Made by a program: the position numbers and the translations under genes. A stretch of DNA of 64,000 bases from the NCBI RefSeq assembly GCF_030954495.1, contig NZ_JAVHUW010000046.1, positions 1-64,000 of the forward strand, read 5' to 3'. Each line of letters begins with the position of its first letter. The stretch's first letter is position 1. This document shows, piece by piece, positions 44,194-51,826 of this stretch. This stretch comes from Candidatus Desulfosporosinus nitrosoreducens (GTDB lineage Bacteria; Bacillota; Desulfitobacteriia; Desulfitobacteriales; Desulfitobacteriaceae). The notes under the pieces are model-generated. The model ran no database searches. It was given only the letters and a program-made list of their open reading frames with translations, and was not told the origin of the DNA.

Positions 44194-44430
44194 AAAAAAA
44201 GCCTCCCATCCGGTCAAAGGACGAAAAGCTATCGTGGTACCACCTTAATTCAGCAAAACAACCTTAGGCTTAGTCGTTTCGCGCTCATTGTTGACTAACG
44301 GGTTTTACCGTCAGAAAGTACTCTGTTCCCTTCTGCCTCTCCTGTGCGACCCAAGTGCTTTCCCGAAAAGACCTCTCAGCCACGGTCCTTATCTCTGAAC
44401 GGTAACCTTGCACTATTCCTCACATTCATC
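44194..44430 (-). promoter_or_regulatory. T-box leader (valine-responsive) of valS
   Basis: The minus strand has the T-box sequence AAGGTGGTACCACG (44233-44246). It is followed by a terminator whose arms GCTTTTCGTCC and GGATGGGAGGC pair throughout with G-U wobbles, then seven T residues (44194-44200). The upstream Stem I region reaches to about 44430 and includes a closing helix ACCGTTCAGA/TCTGACGGT. GTA in AGAGTACTT is a candidate specifier on the 3' side, but I could not prove it. Uncharged tRNA-Val would stabilise the antiterminator. Confidence 0.88.
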
Positions 44431-44497
44431 GAGTTTTTCCGATATTTTATTGAATACATTATACCCGGATCATTAGCTAATGTCAAAATTTGCGGCC

Positions 44498-45937
44498 TCA
44501 ATTCCCTGAAATTTGATCTTCCCAGGGATAAGCGCGCTTTACGCCGGTCACCCTGGCTGTCCAGTCATCCAAAGCCACAAGGTCATTGAGGCCGAGTTCC
44601 GACAAAGACGTTTTCCCCAAAGCCCGCACTCCTTCTTCCATCTCCATGGTCATGGATTTTAAAACATTGACTACGCTCCTGCTTGCCAAAGCAATATCCA
44701 AACGCTCTTTATAAGGCGAATTGTACCAGACTAACTGGGTCAATGGTTCCCAAGGAAGCACCTTATGGATTTGGCGATGAACTAAAGCAAACAGAGGAAC
44801 CGTTCCCAAATAAAGAGCATCGGCCCCCAGGGTTATGGCCTTTAAGCACTCTCCCGGCGTAGCATATCCACCGGCAATTACCAAACTTACATCTTGACGG
44901 GCACCTTGTTCACGCAAAAACCGTTCGGCCCGTACCAGACCCAGCAGGCTCGGGATTCCCAAATCATCGCAAATCATTGGCGAGGCACCGGAAGCTCCGC
45001 CTTGCGACCCATCGACAACAATCACATCGAAGCCTGCCTCTAAAGCCACTGCCAGGTCTCTTTCTATGCCACCTGTCGCCATAATTTTCAAAGCGATCGG
45101 TTTCCCCCCCGCCTCGGCACGCAAGTCCCGAACATAGTTGATCCAATCCCAAGGGCTCTGAATCCCCGGAGTAACGGCAGGCGTGATAACTGTTTCAACA
45201 GGAGAAATGCCCATTAGTTTCTGGGCTTTTCCTTTAACGGCGTTAGGCTCAACCGTAAACGGGCCCATTCTCGCACCCTGGCCCATTTGCACTTCGAGCA
45301 TATCTGCCGCTGCTATAGCCTCGGGAGAGCGTCCCCAGGGACTTCGGCTAATTTGCCAGACAAACTTTCCCGCTTCTTGCCGTTCTTCAGGCAGATAGGG
45401 GCCTTCTCCGGAATTGGTAACAGTTTTAAGCTGTTTTGCCGCCTTGGCCAGGGCGATTTTGGCCTGCTCACTGAGCCCTATGCCGTAGCCCATACCCGCA
45501 ATCATGAGAGGAGTTTCTATTGTCAGAGGTTTTTGGGCTTTAGGACCGAGAGTGACACACATATCAACGGCAACCCTTGCTTCTTTAGGTAAGCGGGCCA
45601 TCTGAGCAGGAACAAACATCAAATTATCATATTGAGGCAGCCGCCTCGAAGAACCTAAAGGCCGTTCAATGAGTTTTCCCTGTTCTGCCCGCAAACTGAT
45701 TTCCAGGATATTTTGCACCGATGTTCGACGAACAGCTCCCCAAAGTTCCATTAAATTCTCATGGTATTTGTCATCTAACAGTCTTTCCAAAACCAAACCA
45801 AATAAGCGCTGAACCAATGTGCGAAAAAAACGTTTTCCCAGGAAATAGAACAAACTGAAAAGTATTATTCCCGCAATGATTGCTCCAATTGCTGAAAGAG
45901 CAATAATAAGCAGTGCAGTCTCAAGCAACAATGTCAA
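44498..45937 (-). CDS. FMN-binding glutamate synthase family protein
   Basis: This 479-residue protein resembles the synthase (GltB2) core without a glutaminase domain. It starts with one or two transmembrane helices (LLLETALLIIALSAIGAIIA, then a second hydrophobic run), then a helical linker and an FMN barrel. The barrel shows GPYLPEERQEAGKFVWQISR, KIMATGGIERDLAVALEAGF, VVDGSQGGASGASP, and CLKAITLGADALYLGT near the phosphate site. The usual 3Fe-4S cysteines of GltB are not evident. Members such as YerD are of unknown function. The N-terminal anchor is not typical of GltS. It is transcribed toward the valS T-box and ends 68 bp before it. Confidence 0.85.
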   Translation of the reverse strand: MTLLLETALLIIALSAIGAIIAGIILFSLFYFLGKRFFRTLVQRLFGLVLERLLDDKYHENLMELWGAVRRTSVQNILEISLRAEQGKLIERPLGSSRRLPQYDNLMFVPAQMARLPKEARVAVDMCVTLGPKAQKPLTIETPLMIAGMGYGIGLSEQAKIALAKAAKQLKTVTNSGEGPYLPEERQEAGKFVWQISRSPWGRSPEAIAAADMLEVQMGQGARMGPFTVEPNAVKGKAQKLMGISPVETVITPAVTPGIQSPWDWINYVRDLRAEAGGKPIALKIMATGGIERDLAVALEAGFDVIVVDGSQGGASGASPMICDDLGIPSLLGLVRAERFLREQGARQDVSLVIAGGYATPGECLKAITLGADALYLGTVPLFALVHRQIHKVLPWEPLTQLVWYNSPYKERLDIALASRSVVNVLKSMTMEMEEGVRALGKTSLSELGLNDLVALDDWTARVTGVKRAYPWEDQISGN

Positions 45938-46108
45938 TCCCCCATCTTCACTATAAACCGTACAAGCACCTTTCAGTAGTCTATACCGGTTGCCGAAGAA
46001 TATTCACACGATATTCCAACACCCTGCTTACCATGTGGGCATTAAAACCAGACAAATAGTTGCCCTGCCGCTCTCTGGCGGCATTCATAACATTATGCTT
46101 TCCGACAG

Positions 46109-46137
46109 TAAAAAAGATGGCCGTCCTGCCATCTTTC
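46109..46137 (-). terminator. Terminator after the nitroreductase gene
   Basis: AAAGATGGC (46128-46136, minus strand reading) pairs with GCCATCTTT across AGGACG and runs into TTTTTT. It lies 55 bp past the nitroreductase stop. Confidence 0.8.
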
Positions 46138-46189
46138 CCTTTATTTATAAGCCTCATATCGCTTGAACTTTTAAGCTTGTATACCTTAA

Positions 46190-46720
46190 TTATTGCTGAC
46201 CCCATTTTCCCCGGAAAGTGATCTCCGCCATTGTCTTGCGGGGACGGGGGCGCCGTTCTTCAGCCGCGTATCCCAGGGGCGTCATCGCCAGTACCCTTAC
46301 ATCCTCAGGAACATTCAGAGCTTCTTTGACTTTTTGCTCGGCAAATAAGCCCTGCCAGCATGTCCCCAGACCTTGTTCCGTGGCGGCTAATATGAGGTGT
46401 TCCATCGCCAATCCGGCATCAAGCATCATAAAGTCTTTTCCTTCCCACACTTCCGATTCCTTGGGCACCGCACAGAGCACGACAACAACCGGAGCGCCGG
46501 TTAAAGCTTTTCTGCCGGGATTCATATCTCCCATACTTTCGGCTAAAGCCGCTTTTTCTGCCCTACCCTCCACAACAATAAAGCGCCAACACTGCATGTT
46601 TTTCCAGGAAGGTGCTAAACGAGCCGTTTCCAATACATATTCCAATTTTTCCTTCTCAACGGGCTTATCTAAATATGTTCGCAAACTCCTGCGTGTCTGA
46701 GCCAATTCAAGAAAATTCAT
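46190..46720 (-). CDS. Nitroreductase family protein
   Basis: This is a 176-residue FMN-dependent oxidoreductase of the nitroreductase superfamily. The N-terminal RRSLRTYLDKPVEKEKLEYV and APSWKNMQCWRFIVV bind FMN phosphate and isoalloxazine. LAMEHLILAATEQGLGTCW is the dimer helix. TPLGYAAEERRPRPRKTM is the closing FMN-binding arm. Length and motifs fit the small-family NfsA/YdjA-like enzymes. The physiological substrate is unknown. It is monocistronic, with a terminator just after. Confidence 0.93.
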   Translation of the reverse strand: MNFLELAQTRRSLRTYLDKPVEKEKLEYVLETARLAPSWKNMQCWRFIVVEGRAEKAALAESMGDMNPGRKALTGAPVVVVLCAVPKESEVWEGKDFMMLDAGLAMEHLILAATEQGLGTCWQGLFAEQKVKEALNVPEDVRVLAMTPLGYAAEERRPRPRKTMAEITFRGKWGQQ

Positions 46721-46925
46721 AGTTATATGCCTCCCCTATAGTGTTCCCTTGCCAAAAGCTTGAATACCTGAATCACTGCTTCTTGCTTTAAACTCAGAGT
46801 TCTCCCTAAAACCTATGATTCCTTCTTAGCTCTGAAATTAACTTTCTGAAATTACTTTAATTTATTTTAACAATTCCTCAACCGTTCACCCTGGCTGATG
46901 CATCCTGGGCTTTTAGCCGGGAAGG

Positions 46926-47633
46926 TTATTCCCACCAGGGCTTTCCTTCATTTGCTTTACTGTCCTCACTCACTTTCGCTGCCTCCTCAAACTTGACCGG
47001 TTCTTCCTCCTGAATTTCAGCTTTATTAAATTTCCCGTAATTGTCATCCCAAGGCCATTCCACTTCCGGAACCGTTTCAAAATCTTTCGTCCCCGAGTTC
47101 AGCTCCGACTCGGTAACCCCAAAATCAAAGTCATCCCCGAAGGCGTTCCCTTGTTTTTCTTGATTCTTTGACAGATTATCTTCTGTCTCCCAGTCAAAAT
47201 CAGTTGTTCGCTCCCCACTGCCATATCCGGCGTAGTAAGGCCTATAGCCGGCTTGGGCCTTTCTTCCGGGCCATGAACCTGAACCCTTTCCCTTAGGCCT
47301 CCCCGCTCCGACTGCACCGGCCACTAAACCTATGATGATTCCTTCCCCTAAGACCTGGATAAACCCCCATACCCGTATGGGCAAGAACAGGGCGAGCAAC
47401 GAAGTTCCCACCGTAACATAGCCGGCTCCCGTAATTCCACCCGTCAGCCATTCTCCAGTTTCTTTGGCTGTACGATACCCGCCAATTATACAGCTTGCTA
47501 AGAGCCCAATATCCAGCAGACTGGAAATATTCCATCCTCCGAAGCCTATCGCCTCCCATACCACTCCCCCCAAAAGGGTTAAAACCGTCACCAGCATAGC
47601 TGTGGTAATTCCTTTTAAAACGGATGAAAGCAT
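46926..47633 (-). CDS. TIGR04086 family membrane protein with long acidic tail
   Basis: This is a 235-residue protein. Residues 1-110 contain about four hydrophobic helices in the TIGR04086 pattern (LLDIGLLASCIIGGYRTAKE, then GITGAGYVTVGTSLLALFL). After a Gly/Lys/Tyr-rich linker (about 110-140), the last 95 residues are strongly acidic and probably unstructured, with repeated Glu-Val/Glu clusters, ending KPWWE. The tail is unusually long for the family, whose members are mostly about 120 residues. It may bind partners. Function unknown. Confidence 0.8.
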   Translation of the reverse strand: MLSSVLKGITTAMLVTVLTLLGGVVWEAIGFGGWNISSLLDIGLLASCIIGGYRTAKETGEWLTGGITGAGYVTVGTSLLALFLPIRVWGFIQVLGEGIIIGLVAGAVGAGRPKGKGSGSWPGRKAQAGYRPYYAGYGSGERTTDFDWETEDNLSKNQEKQGNAFGDDFDFGVTESELNSGTKDFETVPEVEWPWDDNYGKFNKAEIQEEEPVKFEEAAKVSEDSKANEGKPWWE

Positions 47634-47790
47634 AGCTTACTCCTCCCTGTTTAATTTTTTCCATAATTGTTCGGACATAATACATCTCTGTCATCTATAA
47701 ATACGCCGGACCTGTCCGATACATTCCACAAATGTCCATAATTATCCATTACCATGCTTCATACCTTGAGAATATAGTGTACTGTGACAT

Positions 47791-47840
47791 ACAAAAATTG
47801 GCTGACGCCCGAAGACACTGTCTTGGCACGGGTGGTCAGC
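47791..47840. repeat. Dispersed hairpin repeat, copy 2
   Basis: This partner of the element at 44122-44169 carries the core ACGCCCGAAGACACTGTCTT. It folds as GCTGAC..CCCG..AAGACA-C-TGTCTT..CGGG..GTCAGC. It lies just before the ribosome site (AAAGGAGGAATCC) of the LysM gene. Confidence 0.6.
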
Positions 47841-47899
47841 AGAGCGGGGATACGCCGGACAGGAATGTCCAAATGTCCAAGTAAAGGAGGAATCCGAGA

Positions 47900-48646
47900 A
47901 TGGATTATGCACGCTATGTAGTGCAAGCGGGAGACACCATTTATAAAATTGCCAAAGCGTATTCTGTCGAAATGACTGAAATTATTCAGCTTAATCATTT
48001 AAAGCATCCCGATCGAATTTACGCCGGTCAAATACTCTTGCTGCCCGTCCTGGGCACACATGAACCGCAACCGCAAGAAATACCCGAGCCAAACTTTACA
48101 TACGCCATTTGGCTTTACGAGGCTTATGCGGGTACGGATTCTGAACTAACAGCCATCACCACTTACCTTTATCAGGCTGTATTGCTGGATCGTCCGGAGT
48201 TTGATGCTTTATTCAGACCGATTGCCTACGATGAAATCCGGCATCTGGAAAAGCTGGCCTTAGCCCTACGCCATCTGGGTGTCGATCCCAGATACGGATC
48301 TTTAAGCAGTGGGCACTGGGTTGACTGGCGCTCTCGTTTTATCAATTACACCAGCGAACTTTGCGCACTTATTGATACGAATATTGAGGATGAGGCCAAA
48401 GCTCACCGCCTGTATCTTGATCTTGCACACAAAATTCCCATTCCGGAAATCCAGGCGATCTTGACTGAAATGGCTGCTGATGAAGAACGCCACTACTATC
48501 TATTTTGTCAAGCCAAGCAGCAATATTGCAGTGAATGCGCCCCCTGCTCAGCGCCCCCTGCCTGTGCTCCCCAGCCGATTTATATTCCTATAGACGATTC
48601 AAGCCAGCCTGTTTTGCCAAGACCTCATGAAGGAGGCAAGGGTTAA
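47900..48646 (+). CDS. LysM-domain protein fused to a ferritin-like diiron domain
   Basis: This is a 248-residue protein. Residues 1-50 form a LysM glycan-binding module (YVVQAGDTIYKIAKAYSV...IYAGQILLLP). Residues 75-210 form a four-helix ferritin-like bundle with all expected iron ligands: a Glu in DSELTAITTYLY, ExxH in DEIRHLE, a Glu in EDEAKAHRLY and ExxH in DEERHYYLF. The C-terminus is Cys/Pro-rich (CSECAPCSAPPACAP) and could crosslink or bind metal. There is no signal peptide, as in spore-coat LysM proteins made in the mother cell. It probably binds spore or cell-wall glycan and handles iron or peroxide, which is inference. AAAGGAGG precedes the ATG. Confidence 0.88.
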   Translation: MDYARYVVQAGDTIYKIAKAYSVEMTEIIQLNHLKHPDRIYAGQILLLPVLGTHEPQPQEIPEPNFTYAIWLYEAYAGTDSELTAITTYLYQAVLLDRPEFDALFRPIAYDEIRHLEKLALALRHLGVDPRYGSLSSGHWVDWRSRFINYTSELCALIDTNIEDEAKAHRLYLDLAHKIPIPEIQAILTEMAADEERHYYLFCQAKQQYCSECAPCSAPPACAPQPIYIPIDDSSQPVLPRPHEGGKG

Positions 48647-48726
48647 CTTTTAGCTTTTCAGTTAGCCTGTGTTCCGTTATACTAGAATTGCGTGATTTTA
48701 GTGCCAAAGCAATCTGTGTATTTAAA

Positions 48727-48757
48727 AAGGCCGTTGCGTATTTTACGGGACGGCCTT
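48727..48757. terminator. Hairpin between the LysM-ferritin and EamA genes
   Basis: AAGGCCGT (48727-48734) pairs with ACGGCCTT across a 15-base loop. The T-run (TTTTTA) is on the minus-strand side only, so for the plus-strand LysM gene it is an imperfect terminator; it could serve antisense transcripts. Confidence 0.5.
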
Positions 48758-48906
48758 CACTATTCTCTATACTCCCATACTTTAACCAGTGTGTTTAGTT
48801 TATGCGCAACATTAAAATTCCGATACCTGATTTCCAGAAGAATAAGTGAATAACCTCACTTAGAAGAGGAACATGACAAATCTTAAATCAAGGGGCTGAC
48901 ATCAAA

Positions 48907-49785
48907 TTGAAACTATCTCGTACTCAGTGGGCTGATTTTTCGTTGCTGTTGGTGACTCTCATTTGGGGGTCGACCTTTGTGATTGTTAAGTGGGCCATTG
49001 CGGATCTTCCCCCATTTCCTTTCCTCGCCATCCGTTTTTTTCTCGCCTTCCTAAGCTTATTGCCCTTCCTTTGGCTTCAGAGAGCCCATATCGTCAGAAA
49101 GACTGTTCTCAAAGGCATGGCCGTCGGGGTCTTTCTTTTTTCCGGATACACATGGCAAACACTAGGGCTTCAATTTACAACGGCCTCTAACGCCGGTTTT
49201 ATTACAGGGCTTTCGGTAGTCATTGTCCCTACCTTAGTTACCGTGACAACCAGGAAACTCCCCCGGCCAAGTCTTTTCCTTGGCATTATCAGTGCTTTAG
49301 CAGGCTTAGCATTGCTCTCTCTGGGAGATCACTTTCAATTAAACAAAGGAGACCTCATGGTTCTCATTTGCGCTTTTAGCTTTGCCTTACATATTTACTT
49401 TGTCGGGCGCTACGCTCCGCAAACGAACGCCACGGTCTTAGCCGGTGCTCAAATTCTTACTGTCAGTATTTTAAGCGGGATTTTCTCGGTGATTTTACCC
49501 CAGCCTCCGCTGCATTTTAGTTCTACGGCTTGGCTTGGCCTGCTCGTCACCGCAGTTCCCGCCACTTCAATAGCGTTTTTTGTGCAGACTAAAATGCAGC
49601 AATTCACTACGCCTACTCATACGGCCCTGATATTTTCTATGGAGCCCGTCTTCGCAGCCATTTCAGGTTTTTTTCTGGCAGGCGAAGTGCTATCCTTCAA
49701 AGGGTTATTGGGGGCTGTATTAGTCTTGGGAGGCATGCTCATTGCCGAGCTTACTGGATCTGAAATCGAAGCATCGACAGAATAA
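48907..49785 (+). CDS. DMT/EamA family transporter
   Basis: This is a 292-residue membrane protein with ten predicted helices in two EamA halves. The first half has LLLVTLIWGSTFVIVKWAI and GFITGLSVVIVPTLV; the second has LMVLICAFSFALHIYFVGRYA and IFSMEPVFAAISGFFLAGE. The start is TTG at 48907, with AAGGGGCTG about a dozen bases before; this is the only start near a ribosome site. Members export metabolites or amino acids. Its 3' end overlaps the converging antiporter gene by 35 bp. Confidence 0.9.
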   Translation: MKLSRTQWADFSLLLVTLIWGSTFVIVKWAIADLPPFPFLAIRFFLAFLSLLPFLWLQRAHIVRKTVLKGMAVGVFLFSGYTWQTLGLQFTTASNAGFITGLSVVIVPTLVTVTTRKLPRPSLFLGIISALAGLALLSLGDHFQLNKGDLMVLICAFSFALHIYFVGRYAPQTNATVLAGAQILTVSILSGIFSVILPQPPLHFSSTAWLGLLVTAVPATSIAFFVQTKMQQFTTPTHTALIFSMEPVFAAISGFFLAGEVLSFKGLLGAVLVLGGMLIAELTGSEIEASTE

Positions 49786-50749
49786 AAATTGCGTAGAAGA
49801 TCCCTCCCATTAAGAGAGCTGAGGGATGAATAACTTCTCTGCGGCGCAGTGAATAAAAAGGAATCATCGCTGAACCTAAGGCTAAAAGTGCACTCCAAAG
49901 TGCCAAAATATCCAATTTCCAAGGCGTAAGCGCAATCCCGATCGCCGGAATCACGGAGCTTTGGAAAACCATAGCTCCCGTCAAATTCCCCAGCGCCAAA
50001 GTGTCTTTGCCGCGCAAAATCCAAAGCACGCTGTTAAACTTCTCCGGGAGCTCTGTGGCTACCGGCGTAATAACTAAAGAAAGCACAAAGACAGGAATTC
50101 CCAAAGAAACGGCGATTGGCTGAACCGCATTGACAAAGCGATGAGCCCCAAACAGAATGGCAATTAAGGCCAGGAAGATCTGCAGAATAACGGAGGCCAT
50201 TGTCGGATTATTAACTCCCCGAGCTACGTAAAGTGAAGCCAATTTTTCCTCTTGATGTCCTCCTTTACTTGAACTCAGAGTCAAGAGGACATAGATTAAG
50301 TAAGCTAAAATCAGAAACCCGGCTGCCAGGGTTTTATAAAATTGATTTCCCAAAAAAGAAGCCAATATGGCAATAGTGTAGACGACAAGAAAAAACTTCA
50401 AGTCTCGCTGCACGACTTTGGCATCCAGCTTCAAAGGGCGGTTCGTCCGGCGACTCAAAAGCGCCGCCAATCCGGTTATAAAAAAAGCCAGGGTTGCTAA
50501 CATAAAAGGGGCGCCAAGAATAGCTCCTATGCCAATATCCGCCCCCTCTGTTCCTTCCTTAAAACCTAAAAAAGCAATAATCGGAACGATTGTCTCGGGT
50601 AAAGCGGTCCCCACAGCCGCAAGGATACTCCCGACGGCACCGACCCCAAGCTTTAATTTTCGCCCTAACCATTCTATACTGTTTGTAAAGGCCTCAGCCC
50701 CAATTAGAATTATCCCTAAGCTTACAATGAGCATAATGACATCTCTCAA
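49751..50749 (-). CDS. Sodium/calcium exchanger (CaCA) family protein
   Basis: This is a 332-residue membrane protein of about ten helices with the two alpha repeats of cation/Ca2+ antiporters: AAVGTALPETIVPIIAF in the N half and ITPVATELPEKFNSVLWI in the C half, each with the Glu needed for cation binding. A short acidic hydrophilic stretch joins the halves (SSSKGGHQEEKLASL). The family exchanges Ca2+ for Na+ or H+. Its 3' end crosses the EamA gene. The ATG lies after a AGGAAAGGAG ribosome site. Confidence 0.9.
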   Translation of the reverse strand: MRDVIMLIVSLGIILIGAEAFTNSIEWLGRKLKLGVGAVGSILAAVGTALPETIVPIIAFLGFKEGTEGADIGIGAILGAPFMLATLAFFITGLAALLSRRTNRPLKLDAKVVQRDLKFFLVVYTIAILASFLGNQFYKTLAAGFLILAYLIYVLLTLSSSKGGHQEEKLASLYVARGVNNPTMASVILQIFLALIAILFGAHRFVNAVQPIAVSLGIPVFVLSLVITPVATELPEKFNSVLWILRGKDTLALGNLTGAMVFQSSVIPAIGIALTPWKLDILALWSALLALGSAMIPFYSLRRREVIHPSALLMGGIFYAIFILSMLRFQIQ

Positions 50750-50915
50750 GCCCTTCTCTCCTTTCCTTAGCTCAATAGGCTGTCAAAGCATTCCCCACTG
50801 TAACTATACGAGGCCAGTCATTCATTTAGACTGGAAACTTGGCCTCCAATCTTTATCTTCGAAACATGATTAATAAATAAACCTATACATATAGATAGAT
50901 AACATTTTCATAATA

Positions 50916-50952
50916 AAAGCTCGACTGCCGAAAGTGCCGGCTGCCGAGCTTT
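50916..50952. terminator. Hairpin between antiporter and engB
   Basis: AAAGCTCG (50916-50923) pairs with CGAGCTTT (50945-50952). On the plus strand it is followed by AACTTTAATTT, and on the minus strand by TATTAT. It sits in 360 bp of non-coding DNA (50750-51110) where I see no gene; it could stop leakage in either direction. Confidence 0.5.
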
Positions 50953-51082
50953 AACTTTAATTTAATGAAATAATTGTTTTATCCATCCTGTCTTGTCAAA
51001 TAAAAAAGAATCATGTTCAAGAGCACTCTCTTAGCCTGATCCTTTTACATCCCTTGTTTTAATATTGATACATGAGCCAAGA

Positions 51083-51120
51083 ACTAACGTGACACGACGA
51101 GCGGGCTGTGTCACGTTAGT
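51083..51120 (-). terminator. Perfect hairpin overlapping the engB stop codon
   Basis: ACTAACGTGACAC (51108-51120, minus reading) pairs exactly with GTGTCACGTTAGT (51083-51095) across 12 bases. The engB stop codon TGA is inside the first arm. The downstream T content (TTCTTGG) is poor. It may protect the 3' end as well as terminate. Confidence 0.6.
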
Positions 51121-51701
51121 CCCATTTCCTCAAACGCTTCATTCAAGTCCTCTACCCCTACCCCGGTTTGAGCCGAAAAAGGCAGGATGACAGAAACATC
51201 CTCGATTTCCAAAGACTTAGCTATAATCGTTAAATGTTTAGACCATTGTCCGCGCGAGATTTTATCTGCTTTGGTAGCTACAACCATAGTTGGAACCTGT
51301 CTCATCCGCAGCCATCGGTGCATTTCCATATCTTCACGACTTGGCGCATGACGGATATCCACAATTTGAATCACTGCTTTAAGAAACTCCCGCTTTTTAA
51401 AATAAGTTTCCATCATGGAACCCCATTGGGCATTGACCGACTTGGCCACCTTGGCATATCCGTAACCGGGCAGATCAACCAAAAACCACGCGTCATTAAC
51501 GCGATAAAAATTAAGAGTCTGAGTTTTCCCAGGCGTATTTCCCGTCCGCGCGAGGTTCCTGCGCCCTAAAAAGCGGTTAATCAGCGAGGACTTGCCCACA
51601 TTAGAGCGTCCTGCCATCGCAATTTCCGGCAGACCTCCGGTAGGGTATTGTTCATATTTAACAGCGGATGCCACATACTCAGCTTTCCGAATTATAATCA
51701 A
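51111..51701 (-). CDS. engB: Ribosome-biogenesis GTPase EngB/YsxC
   Basis: This 196-residue GTPase has G1 GRSNVGKSSL, G2 region RTGNTPGKTQTLNF, G3 DLPGYG and G4 ATKADK. It is the essential YsxC/YihA family acting in assembly of the large ribosomal subunit. Its position after lonA matches Bacillus. The final arm of a strong hairpin overlaps its stop. Confidence 0.97.
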   Translation of the reverse strand: MIIIRKAEYVASAVKYEQYPTGGLPEIAMAGRSNVGKSSLINRFLGRRNLARTGNTPGKTQTLNFYRVNDAWFLVDLPGYGYAKVAKSVNAQWGSMMETYFKKREFLKAVIQIVDIRHAPSREDMEMHRWLRMRQVPTMVVATKADKISRGQWSKHLTIIAKSLEIEDVSVILPFSAQTGVGVEDLNEAFEEMGLT

Positions 51702-51745
51702 GATTCCATCTTCCTTTATAACTATTTAGTCCTAAAGTACAAGGA

Positions 51746-51803
51746 CGACGGTACAGCGTGAGGAGCGCCAAACGCGCCAAAATACCCTGATACTGTACGG
51801 TCG
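51746..51803. repeat. Inverted repeat between lonA and engB
   Basis: CGACGGTACAG (51746-51756) faces CTGTACGGTCG (51793-51803): 11-bp arms with one mismatch. Both lie in the 125-bp gap after lonA and before engB. It may form an RNA stem or be part of the engB promoter. Confidence 0.4.
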
Positions 51804-51826
51804 CCCTGACTGGGAGGCAACTTTCC

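Noticed and set aside
45981..46205. 74-codon minus-strand frame after the nitroreductase gene
   Set aside because: It overlaps the nitroreductase 3' end and contains that gene's intrinsic terminator; it has no ribosome site.
47293..47694. 133-codon minus-strand frame within the TIGR04086 gene
   Set aside because: It is an out-of-frame shadow; the real frame has clear membrane helices.
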